A DNA stretch of 64,000 nucleotides from an uncultured Armatimonadota bacterium. Lineage in GTDB: Bacteria > Armatimonadota > Fimbriimonadia > Fimbriimonadales > Fimbriimonadaceae. Below the pieces are notes generated by a model. That model was not told the origin of the DNA and made no database searches. It worked only from the letters and a program-made list of their open reading frames with translations. Below are positions 1 to 7,342 of the stretch, piece by piece (positions within the stretch are counted from its first letter, which is position 1; the number at the start of each line of letters is the position of its first letter). Where the stretch lies: the NCBI GenBank assembly GCA_903899015.1, contig CAIUHP010000043.1, positions 186,001 to 250,000 of the forward strand, in the 5' to 3' direction. The translations under genes were made by a program, and so were the position numbers.

Positions 1-963
1 GGCTGGATTACATTCGAGGGCGGCGTTGCAGCCGTCTGCGAACCTGATTTAGCGCATACGTGGTTCCCTTCGAACGATCACCCGCTCGATAAGGCAACTT
101 TCTCATTCGAAATTCGAGTGCCCGCCAATTTCGTCGCGATCGCCAACGGCATTCGGAAGCCATCCGCGGACCGAGTTTTCCGCTATGAACTAGATAAACC
201 TAGTTCAACTTGCATGGCAACCGTGATCGTTGGCAGGTTCTCCAAACTGAGCCAAGTGGGGCCAAATAACCTGCCGATTGTGAGTTACCTACCTAGTGGC
301 CAAGAGCCGCAATTTCAAGACGAAGTAAAGAAGGTTCCTGAATATGTCAAGTTCCTCACCAAGAAGCTTGGCCCGTATCCTTATTCCAGCTTTGGAGTCG
401 TTGTTCTGCCAAAGTCAGTTGCCCAAGTCAACACGTTAATGGGCTCAAGCGCACTTGAAACCACTGCGATACCCGTATTCGGTCCCGACTCCGTCTCATC
501 CTCGACTCTCGTCCATGAACTCGCCCACCAATGGATGGGAAATTGTGTCAGCGTCCGAAATTGGGGCGACGACATTTGGTGGGTGGAAGGGTTCGCCCAA
601 TATTCCGAATGGCTCCTGCTTGAGAAAGATCAAGGCAGAGAGGCATATAACCGCCAAGTTAAAGCCGTAATGGATCAAGTCACTTCGCTCCCTCGTTGGC
701 TGAAACCCGGTCACCTTACTGCGGAAAACCTTTTTAGCGAACGCAGCTACATTGCCGGGGCGATCGTTTTCCATGCCTTGCGTCAAGAACTTGGTGACGA
801 GAAATTTTTCCAAACCCTCAAAGGATTCATCGCCAAAAACCGATTCGGAAACGCCTCTGCCAAAGATTGGATTGAAACCGCCTCCAGCGTTTCGGGCCAA
901 AACATGAAGCCCTTCTTTGACACTTGGCTCTACAGCGACACGATGCCAAAAATCAGACCGTGA
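1..963 (+). CDS. M1-family zinc metallopeptidase, C-terminal part (5' end outside window)
   Basis: The reading frame is open from base 1, so the gene starts before the window. The first visible residues carry the M1 signature WFPSNDHPLDKATF, followed by the zinc site HELAHQW (near base 515) and, about 18 residues on, the third ligand in WVEGFAQYSE. This is the gluzincin catalytic domain of aminopeptidase N relatives, which remove N-terminal residues from peptides. The substrate-anchoring GxMEN motif is not canonical: the corresponding place reads GSSALETT. Exopeptidase activity is therefore less certain than membership of the family. No start codon should be assigned inside the window; the GTG at 118 is internal to the domain. 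Cellular location cannot be judged without the N-terminus. Confidence 0.9.
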   Translation, partial: GWITFEGGVAAVCEPDLAHTWFPSNDHPLDKATFSFEIRVPANFVAIANGIRKPSADRVFRYELDKPSSTCMATVIVGRFSKLSQVGPNNLPIVSYLPSGQEPQFQDEVKKVPEYVKFLTKKLGPYPYSSFGVVVLPKSVAQVNTLMGSSALETTAIPVFGPDSVSSSTLVHELAHQWMGNCVSVRNWGDDIWWVEGFAQYSEWLLLEKDQGREAYNRQVKAVMDQVTSLPRWLKPGHLTAENLFSERSYIAGAIVFHALRQELGDEKFFQTLKGFIAKNRFGNASAKDWIETASSVSGQNMKPFFDTWLYSDTMPKIRP

Positions 964-1122
964 GTTAGTTAAAGATTCATTTCTGGCGATTATGTCCAGT
1001 GAATTCTCTAAGTTACGGCGTGTGCCGCTGCCCGACCTTTCAAAATCGATCTCATATAGCGTAAGCGTTTCGTTTTGAATAGAGAGTCAGTTGTTGAAAG
1101 CGAGTGAGGAAACCAATAGAGC

Positions 1123-2448
1123 ATGAAATACACACTTAGAGCGATTGCCATTCGTCCCTTAAAGATCGTGTCGTCAACCCTTTTTCTCGCGTCAATCGTG
1201 GTTGCCCACGCCGCCCTTCAAGAGCAATTACCAGCCCATCCGCTCTCGGTGGACGAGGCTATTTCGATTGGGCTCCATCACAATCCGCAAATCCAGTCGG
1301 CCAGCGCAGGTATCGCAGCTGCCATGGCAACCTATCAGGCTCTCGGAGAGATTCCCAATTTTCTATTCGGCGTCTCGCAAGTGCAAGGGTCCAGTAGTGC
1401 TCCATCACTCACCGGTGATACTCGCGACACAATCCTGAGCCTCTCCACAACCGTGGATCTAAGTGGTCAGAGACGGTATCAAGCAGCAGGAGCCAATTCG
1501 ACCTACCAAGCGAATCGGTATCAGTTTCAGGAAACGATTCTCTCGCTCGAACAGCAAATTCGCGACGCATATTGGACCCTCGTTGCCGCCCAAGCCAGCC
1601 TATCACTCGGGGAGAAAAGCGTCGCCGATGCCCAGAAGATCTATGACCTCACGGTTGTTCAAGAAAAGGTCGGGACCTCTCCCAAGGGCGATGTTATTCG
1701 GTCGTCCATCGACCTAGCAAACGCCAAACAAAACCTTCTTACCGCACAAAATAGCGAGACAACGGCCCTGATCGCGTTCAATACTTTGCTGGCTCGTCCG
1801 CCAAAATCGGCAATCAAACTGGCCGGCATCATTGACGAAGGTGCCCCAGCAATGGATCTCGACACCAGCAACATGCCCTCGCTGGTTGATCTCACTCGCA
1901 AGGCGATTGACAACCGCCCCCTTCTAAAATCATCCACTGAACAGATACAGTCTGCTCGGTTCGCCGTACGTCAAGCAGAGTCTGCAAGGTTGCCAGACCT
2001 GGATATCTCATACCAACGATCAACCGTCCAACAGGTTGACGCACTTTCCCTGACTCTCAGCTTCCCTCTGTTCGATTTCGGGAGCATTCATCACAACGTA
2101 AGAGCCGCCCAAGCGACTAAGAAGCAAGCAGAATCGCAACGCGCACAAGCCGAATTACAGGTAACTCAACAAGTAGCTCAAGCCTACAGTGATTGGCAAT
2201 CCGCAACGGTCGCGGCTAAGAGCTACAAAAAGGATATTCTCGACCCAAGTTCAACCTTGTTTGACATGGCCAATCTCGGCTATCAAAATGGCGCAACCAG
2301 CATTCTTCCCGTCATCGACGCCGAAAGCACTCTTCGTAATGCCCGAGTTGGCTACATTAATGCCCTCCTGGCAGTTCTTAAGGCATCGGACGAGTTGAAA
2401 GCCGCAATTGGAATTTCTGAGTTCTTACGACCTCATCCCAAAGGTTAA
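1123..2448 (+). CDS. TolC-family outer membrane efflux protein
   Basis: The 441-residue protein starts with a signal peptide (basic start, then a hydrophobic stretch ending near AHAALQEQ) and is otherwise long amphipathic helix with two related halves, as in TolC/OEP proteins. These form trimeric channel-tunnels joining inner-membrane pumps to the outside. The motif LSVDEAISIGLHHNPQIQ opens the first repeat, and the second has LTLSFPLFDFGSIHHNVRAA, both typical of the family. No adjacent membrane-fusion protein or pump is present, so its partner must lie elsewhere. Length is normal for the family. The start ATG at 1123 immediately precedes the signal peptide. Which substrate it exports cannot be told. 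Confidence 0.9.
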   Translation: MKYTLRAIAIRPLKIVSSTLFLASIVVAHAALQEQLPAHPLSVDEAISIGLHHNPQIQSASAGIAAAMATYQALGEIPNFLFGVSQVQGSSSAPSLTGDTRDTILSLSTTVDLSGQRRYQAAGANSTYQANRYQFQETILSLEQQIRDAYWTLVAAQASLSLGEKSVADAQKIYDLTVVQEKVGTSPKGDVIRSSIDLANAKQNLLTAQNSETTALIAFNTLLARPPKSAIKLAGIIDEGAPAMDLDTSNMPSLVDLTRKAIDNRPLLKSSTEQIQSARFAVRQAESARLPDLDISYQRSTVQQVDALSLTLSFPLFDFGSIHHNVRAAQATKKQAESQRAQAELQVTQQVAQAYSDWQSATVAAKSYKKDILDPSSTLFDMANLGYQNGATSILPVIDAESTLRNARVGYINALLAVLKASDELKAAIGISEFLRPHPKG

Positions 2449-2477
2449 ACTTCAGACTCAAAACATCCGAAAACCAT

Positions 2478-2507
2478 CGCTTTTGGGCAAGAATGTGCCC
2501 AAAAGCG
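2478..2507. other. Perfect 12-bp hairpin in the tolC-helicase spacer
   Basis: Arms CGCTTTTGGGCA and TGCCCAAAAGCG pair perfectly around a 6-base loop. It lies 29 bp after tolC and 54 bp before the RNA helicase start. No T-run follows on either strand, so it is not a standard intrinsic terminator. It may instead end or stabilise the tolC mRNA, or lie in the helicase 5' leader. DeaD-type helicase leaders are often long and regulated by temperature in other bacteria. Confidence 0.5.
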
Positions 2508-2561
2508 TCACACTGAAGACCTAAGGCATCTGATCGCACTAGCGGACGGTGCCAGAACGTT

Positions 2562-4625
2562 ATGCCCAAACCATCAAAGAAAAAGATTCTTCCCTTAAGT
2601 CCGAAAGCTCCTACCAAGCGTCCAAAGCGAGCCGACGCGACTTCAAGCCCCAAACCATCTGCGCCCTTCAAGCCTAAGGCAGATCGGTCGGGCAAACCCA
2701 GCGACATGCCCCCAAAGGCTAAAAAGCCGTATTCTGATTACGCATCCGCACCAGAGTCCACTCCAAGTGGAGATCGAGCCGACCGCCCCTTTAGCAAGCC
2801 TCCTTTTGAAGGAAAGCCGAAGCGCGCACCGAAGCCAAAATTCGAGTCGGATCAACCTCGCCCCGCGGGAGACAATTTTGAGCGACGACCGCGCCCCGGC
2901 AACAAGCCCGAATTTAGTGGCAAACCCAAACGATCGTCTAAGCCCGTGCCCGAACGACCAACCGTCGTAGAAGAAATTGAAGAGCCAGAACCGCTGGTTT
3001 CATTCTATGAATTGGGACTCGCAGAGCCGATTGCACGAGCGGTAGCGGAAATGGGCTTTGAAACCCCAACCCCTATTCAGGCAAAAGCCATTCCCGTACT
3101 CATCAGTGGTCGCGACCTCATCGGTAATGCTCAGACAGGAACTGGAAAAACCGCTGCTTTCGGTCTCCCTCTGATCCAGATGATTGACCCTGAGCGCGTT
3201 GAGCCTCAAGCGTTAATCCTTGCGCCAACACGTGAACTTGCTGTTCAGGTGGCTGGCGGCATTCATGATTTCGCTAAGAACTCGGGAATCCGAGTTGTCG
3301 TGGTTTATGGTGGTCAGCCCATTGACCGACAGTTCCGATCACTCAAGAATGGAGCGCACGTCGTCGTGGGAACTCCCGGACGTGTGTTGGATCACCTCAG
3401 AAGAGGTTCGCTCTCATTTACAAACGTGAAGTACTGCGTCCTCGATGAAGCAGACGAGATGCTCGCGCTTGGCTTTACCGAAGACCTCGATGCAATTCTC
3501 GCCGAGCTTCCCGTCGAGCGACAGCTTGCCTTCTTCTCCGCTACAATGCCTGCGCGCATCATGGCTCTTACGAAGAAATTCCTTCGAGACCCAGTGCACA
3601 TCACGATCAAATCGAAGCAGCGCACGCTAGACACCACTAACCAAACCTACTACGAAGTACCTCCTGGTAAGAAACTGGAGGCACTCGCGAGGGTCCTGGA
3701 TATGGAAACTCCTGGACCGACAATCGTCTTCTGCCGAACTCGCCAAGAAACAAGCGACCTCAGTGAAAACCTGCGAATGCGCGGTTATAACACCGAAGCT
3801 CTTCATGGCGACATGAATCAGCAGGAACGCGACCGCGTCATGAGACGGTTCCGGGATGGTCAGGCAGATCTCTTAATTGCGACTGACGTTGCCGCGCGTG
3901 GCCTGGATATCGAAACCGTAACTCACGTTATCAATTACGACATTCCGTGGGACGTCGAGCAATATATTCACCGAGTCGGCAGAACGGGCCGAGCCGGCAG
4001 AAGTGGCGATGCGATCACGCTGGTTTCCGGTCGAGAACGGGCACAGCTCAAGAATATAGAACGGATGATCGGGTCGACCATTAAGCCTGCGAGAATCCCG
4101 ACGGCAGCAGACATTGCGGCCAAGCGTCGAGAGATGTTCCAAGACGCGCTTCGCGAAACGCTCAAGGAAGGTGGTTTTGAAAGCCTTCTCGAGACCGTTG
4201 AAGCGTTGTCGGAAGAGTTCGAGACTTCCGAAGTTGCCGCCGCAGCCCTCCATATGCTCTGGCAGAGTCAGAACGCAGGAAAGGTGGAAGCTGCCGACGA
4301 AATGGCGCATGACTTTGAACAGCCTGAAATCGGTATGGCGCGTATCTTTGTGGGCATGGGCCGACAGGATGGTCTTCGCCCAAGCGATATCGTTGGAGCA
4401 ATTACCAACGAAGCGGGACTCAACGGTAAGGCAATCGGTGTCATTGACATTCTTGATCGCTCCTCGTTTGTTGAAGTACCGGCTGGACAATCGGAAATGG
4501 TTGTCGAGGCTCTTCGCAACTGCAAACTAAGAAACCGAAAGGTTAAGGTTCAGCTAGCAAGAAACCTAAACGAACCGACGGAAGAGCCAGATCGAGGTTA
4601 TAAGCCTCGATTCCGAAGAAACTAA
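2562..4625 (+). CDS. deaD: DEAD-box ATP-dependent RNA helicase (DeaD/CsdA type)
   Basis: A cytoplasmic RNA helicase that unwinds structured RNA during ribosome assembly, mRNA decay and cold adaptation. Residues 1 to about 145 are a disordered Lys/Pro/Arg-rich tail, longer than usual and probably RNA-binding. The two RecA-like domains follow with all family motifs: a Q-motif (TPTPIQAKAIP), AQTGTGKT, PTRELA, GTPGRV, DEAD, SAT, ATDVAARGLD and HRVGRTGRAGR. The last 80 or so residues match the DbpA-type RNA-binding domain (ARIFVGMGRQDGL... VQLAR), which separates DeaD/CsdA from RhlE-type proteins. It is a single-gene unit with a strong hairpin terminator directly after its stop. Assigning deaD rather than a lineage-specific paralogue is an inference from domain order. 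Confidence 0.93.
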   Translation: MPKPSKKKILPLSPKAPTKRPKRADATSSPKPSAPFKPKADRSGKPSDMPPKAKKPYSDYASAPESTPSGDRADRPFSKPPFEGKPKRAPKPKFESDQPRPAGDNFERRPRPGNKPEFSGKPKRSSKPVPERPTVVEEIEEPEPLVSFYELGLAEPIARAVAEMGFETPTPIQAKAIPVLISGRDLIGNAQTGTGKTAAFGLPLIQMIDPERVEPQALILAPTRELAVQVAGGIHDFAKNSGIRVVVVYGGQPIDRQFRSLKNGAHVVVGTPGRVLDHLRRGSLSFTNVKYCVLDEADEMLALGFTEDLDAILAELPVERQLAFFSATMPARIMALTKKFLRDPVHITIKSKQRTLDTTNQTYYEVPPGKKLEALARVLDMETPGPTIVFCRTRQETSDLSENLRMRGYNTEALHGDMNQQERDRVMRRFRDGQADLLIATDVAARGLDIETVTHVINYDIPWDVEQYIHRVGRTGRAGRSGDAITLVSGRERAQLKNIERMIGSTIKPARIPTAADIAAKRREMFQDALRETLKEGGFESLLETVEALSEEFETSEVAAAALHMLWQSQNAGKVEAADEMAHDFEQPEIGMARIFVGMGRQDGLRPSDIVGAITNEAGLNGKAIGVIDILDRSSFVEVPAGQSEMVVEALRNCKLRNRKVKVQLARNLNEPTEEPDRGYKPRFRRN

Positions 4626-4630
4626 AACAT

Positions 4631-4663
4631 AATCGCGACGGCGGAAGACCCGCCGTCGCGATT
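4631..4663. terminator. Intrinsic terminator between convergent genes
   Basis: A perfect 14-bp GC-rich stem (AATCGCGACGGCGG with its complement) around a 5-base loop starts 6 bp after the helicase stop. It lies between the helicase and the converging amidase gene. The downstream run on the plus strand is mixed (TTGAATTTCTTT). It could serve both genes. Confidence 0.8.
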
Positions 4664-4684
4664 GAGTTGAATTTCTTTGGCCCT

Positions 4685-5221
4685 CTAATTAGGCATCCAA
4701 GCTTCGAGACCCGTTTGAGTCACGATCTTCACTATATCTAAACCTTGAGGATCAGTACATCGTCCAGGAGACACCCAATAATGGGTCGTGATGTACTTCA
4801 GCGAAGTCAGGGATGACTTTAATTCCTTGATCATCCAGATGCACGCATCCATCTGAGCTTTCGGGAATGGGTCCACTCCATCATTGTTATTGACCAGGCT
4901 GATGCCGATGGAATATTCGTTGACACTCGTCAATTCCACGAAGTTGGAATGAATATCCTGCTCGCGTGAAGTTCCGCGTGCTGCTTCATGCGGTCCAAAC
5001 GAGTTCCCAGCATGAAAGGCGACTGCCGAATATGGCACGCATTTGTGCGGAATTCCCATCTTGTCGATGATGTAATGGTAACTCAGGCCAAGCCCTTTCA
5101 GCTGAGCAATCGCCGAATCAAAGTCTTCGCAAGGTGTCGCATGGAGCACGATCGTATCGACAAGCGTTGCCCCGCGACGCGGACGGTGGGCAAGCCAAGG
5201 CTGAATGGTTTCGACGCTCAT
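4685..5221 (-). CDS. N-acetylmuramoyl-L-alanine amidase domain protein (Amidase_2/PGRP-like)
   Basis: A zinc amidase that would cut the bond between MurNAc and the stem peptide of peptidoglycan. The 178 residues are essentially one Amidase_2 domain. Visible pieces are TIVLHAT (first zinc His), YHYIIDKMG and AVAFHAGNS in the core, IGISLVNNN, and the C-terminal THYWVSPGRCTDP with the second His and the Cys/Asp ligand position. No signal peptide is seen, so it would be a cytoplasmic recycling enzyme (AmpD-like) unless exported by another route. It stands alone between the helicase terminator and an SGNH esterase that lies in the same direction 155 bp upstream. Confidence 0.85.
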   Translation of the reverse strand: MSVETIQPWLAHRPRRGATLVDTIVLHATPCEDFDSAIAQLKGLGLSYHYIIDKMGIPHKCVPYSAVAFHAGNSFGPHEAARGTSREQDIHSNFVELTSVNEYSIGISLVNNNDGVDPFPKAQMDACIWMIKELKSSLTSLKYITTHYWVSPGRCTDPQGLDIVKIVTQTGLEAWMPN

Positions 5222-5376
5222 ACACGATCTCCTTTGATGCTTCGTTTTCTCTCATTATTCGACGAAAAGTCGAGCGAAGTTACCGATTTAATTGAGAGAC
5301 AAAGAGATGTTCGAAATACCTAGTATTTCGAAGGTCAGGGAGAGGAGAGCCGTTGCTCTCTTCTCCCCAAGGTCGA

Positions 5377-6168
5377 TCAACGCTCTCTTTCAAGCATTTC
5401 TTGGACTCTTTGCTGGGCCGCATGAGGCACACCGATATCTGAAAGTATCGTATGAGCCATGACTTGGTTTCCAAGTGTGTTCATATGCACGCCATCAACC
5501 GTGAGCACATTCTCATGACCGCCGGTTGTGCGTTGATAGTCACGAATCAATGTTCGAAACGGAACTTGGAAGTTTACATACGGACATCGGTGAGCCCGAG
5601 CGATGGCCATTAGAATCTCGTTGTATCGAGTGGCTTTGGCGTTTTCACGGTTTTCAAGATCTTCGTGAATGACCGTCGTGGAGAGAATCACAACTTTGAT
5701 TCCTAGCGCCTGAGCTTGCGAAACCATTGAATCAACTTTGTCTCGATACTCTTCGACACGAATACCTCGTGGACCATCTCCCATCGGATGTCCATCATAG
5801 AAGCCATGCCAAACATCGTTGACTCCCACACTGATCGTCACGAGGTCGGGATGCTTATCCAACACGTCCCGTCGGAAACGAGCCATCATATCGGTTGATT
5901 TGTGTCCTGACTTACCGGCGTTCAGCGTTTCAATGCGCTGCTCGGGATAAAGTCGCTCAAGATATCGGCGGAGTAGCCAAACATAGCCGCCAGGATTCTC
6001 ACCCTGCTCGGTAATGCTGTCTCCTAAGCAGACAACTCGGTGAACGTCCTGAAGGACCGGGGGAACTGGGGCGGGGATCTGAAATCGAAAGGAAGTGGCG
6101 CTACTGATTGCAGCCACCCCAAAAATCGCGCCGGCGAGAACAACCCGTGAAAATCTTGAAAGTACCAT
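5377..6168 (-). CDS. Exported SGNH/GDSL-type esterase
   Basis: A serine esterase or lipase-like hydrolase of the SGNH fold. An N-terminal hydrophobic signal segment (VVLAGAIFGVAAISSATS) indicates export. Block I is GDSITEQG with the nucleophilic Ser, block III is VGVNDVWHG with the oxyanion Asn, and block V is DGVHMNTLG with the catalytic Asp and His, so all catalytic residues are present. The closest general type is the rhamnogalacturonan acetylesterase/arylesterase-like subgroup, but the substrate cannot be named. The DUF4342 gene lies 47 bp upstream on the same strand and may share a transcript. Confidence 0.88.
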   Translation of the reverse strand: MVLSRFSRVVLAGAIFGVAAISSATSFRFQIPAPVPPVLQDVHRVVCLGDSITEQGENPGGYVWLLRRYLERLYPEQRIETLNAGKSGHKSTDMMARFRRDVLDKHPDLVTISVGVNDVWHGFYDGHPMGDGPRGIRVEEYRDKVDSMVSQAQALGIKVVILSTTVIHEDLENRENAKATRYNEILMAIARAHRCPYVNFQVPFRTLIRDYQRTTGGHENVLTVDGVHMNTLGNQVMAHTILSDIGVPHAAQQRVQEMLERER

Positions 6169-6215
6169 CGGTACCTCATGTTATCACGAGGTTGCTCGGA
6201 GCCGTCAAATGGGGC

Positions 6216-6491
6216 CTAAACGACCGGAGGAGGAGGCGTTCCCTGTCGCGTCACAACCACGGTGAAGTGAGAAGCATAAACTGCAATCGCGGCGATCGCG
6301 GCAAGTACGGGCGCAAGAAAAGCACCTACCACGCCCACAGACATGGGAAACTCCGCAACCGTGTTGCCTGCTTCGTTCTTGATCACAATGTGAGTGACAT
6401 TGCCTTCCTGAATGAGCTTCTCCGTCTCCTTGAGCATATGCTCACCGGAAACCTTCAACTCTTCTGTCCATTTCTTAAATTCTTCTGCCAT
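6216..6491 (-). CDS. DUF4342 family small protein
   Basis: This 91-residue protein fits the DUF4342 family: a short amphipathic N-terminal helix (EELKVSGEHMLKETEKLI), a small beta segment (VTHIVIKNEAGNTVAEFP) and one hydrophobic segment (VGAFLAPVLAAIAAIAVYA). The family has no assigned biochemical function; members are often fused to or found near membrane-stress genes. One transmembrane helix suggests an inner-membrane anchor. It precedes the SGNH esterase by 47 bp on the same strand, and kdpE ends the gene pair 155 bp upstream. Confidence 0.8.
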   Translation of the reverse strand: MAEEFKKWTEELKVSGEHMLKETEKLIQEGNVTHIVIKNEAGNTVAEFPMSVGVVGAFLAPVLAAIAAIAVYASHFTVVVTRQGTPPPPVV

Positions 6492-6646
6492 TTTTATCTC
6501 GTTAGACCTTCGGTCTGCTGGTAATCACTCAGACGGTTAGAGCACCACCAAGGTTGCCTACTCATCAAAAGTCCCAAGATAACCGTGCCGATATCTTAAC
6601 ATTCAGTCGAGCAGCCTTCCGAGATCATGTGTCTCACTCAAACTTC

Positions 6647-7342
6647 CTATTCCGTTAACAGGCGATAGCCGACTCCGGGCTCGGTCGTGATGTATTTAGG
6701 GCGTGCGGGTTCCGATTCCAGTTTGTGGCGAAGCTGCCCCATGTACACCCTCAGATAGTGAGTTTCGTCTGAATAAGCAGGTCCCCAGACCTCGATCAGT
6801 AATTGTCGATGAGTCAATACCATCCCGGCATGGCGAATAAGCATGGCGAGGAGTTTAAACTCGATCGGAGTGAGATGCACCTCAACGTCATTGACGAGGA
6901 CACGTCTTTTAGGGAGATCAACTTTGAGGTCACCAACCTCAAAAACGGGTTCGACGATCGCCCCCTTCACGCGGGAGACATGTCTCAGCGTGACTCGTAT
7001 GCGAGCCAAAAGTTCTCCGACTCCAAAAGGCTTCGTGAGATAGTCATCGGCCCCGGCATCGAGCGCTTCGATCTTATCTTTTTCTCGCCCCCGAGCGGAT
7101 AGAACGATGATGGGAACTTGCGACCACTCGCGAAGTTGCTTAGCTACCTCAATTCCATCCATGTCCGGCAGTCCTAAGTCGAGCAAAACAACATCTGGGT
7201 TGGTTCTGGCAACGACTCGCAATCCTTCAACGCCGTTATCAGCTTCAAAGAATTCCGTTTCCGCCGGATCAAAACTGTGCTTGAGGAACCGACGCATCTC
7301 AAGCTCATCATCAATGACGACGATCTTGGATCTGTCAGTCAA
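6647..7342 (-). CDS. kdpE: KdpE response regulator
   Basis: An OmpR/PhoB-type regulator of 231 residues. The receiver domain has the acidic pair (VIDDE), the phospho-acceptor Asp in VLLDLGLPDMDG and the switch Lys in LTKPFGVGE. A winged-helix DNA-binding domain follows (LTPIEFKLL ... YITTEPGVGYRL). It starts inside the end of kdpD with an 8-bp overlap, so the two are translationally coupled. In other bacteria phosphorylated KdpE turns on the high-affinity potassium pump kdpFABC, which is not in this window. Confidence 0.93.
   Translation of the reverse strand: MTDRSKIVVIDDELEMRRFLKHSFDPAETEFFEADNGVEGLRVVARTNPDVVLLDLGLPDMDGIEVAKQLREWSQVPIIVLSARGREKDKIEALDAGADDYLTKPFGVGELLARIRVTLRHVSRVKGAIVEPVFEVGDLKVDLPKRRVLVNDVEVHLTPIEFKLLAMLIRHAGMVLTHRQLLIEVWGPAYSDETHYLRVYMGQLRHKLESEPARPKYITTEPGVGYRLLTE

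Noticed and set aside
3873-4490. 205-codon minus-strand open frame
   Set aside because: Antisense to conserved helicase motifs; composition is not protein-like.
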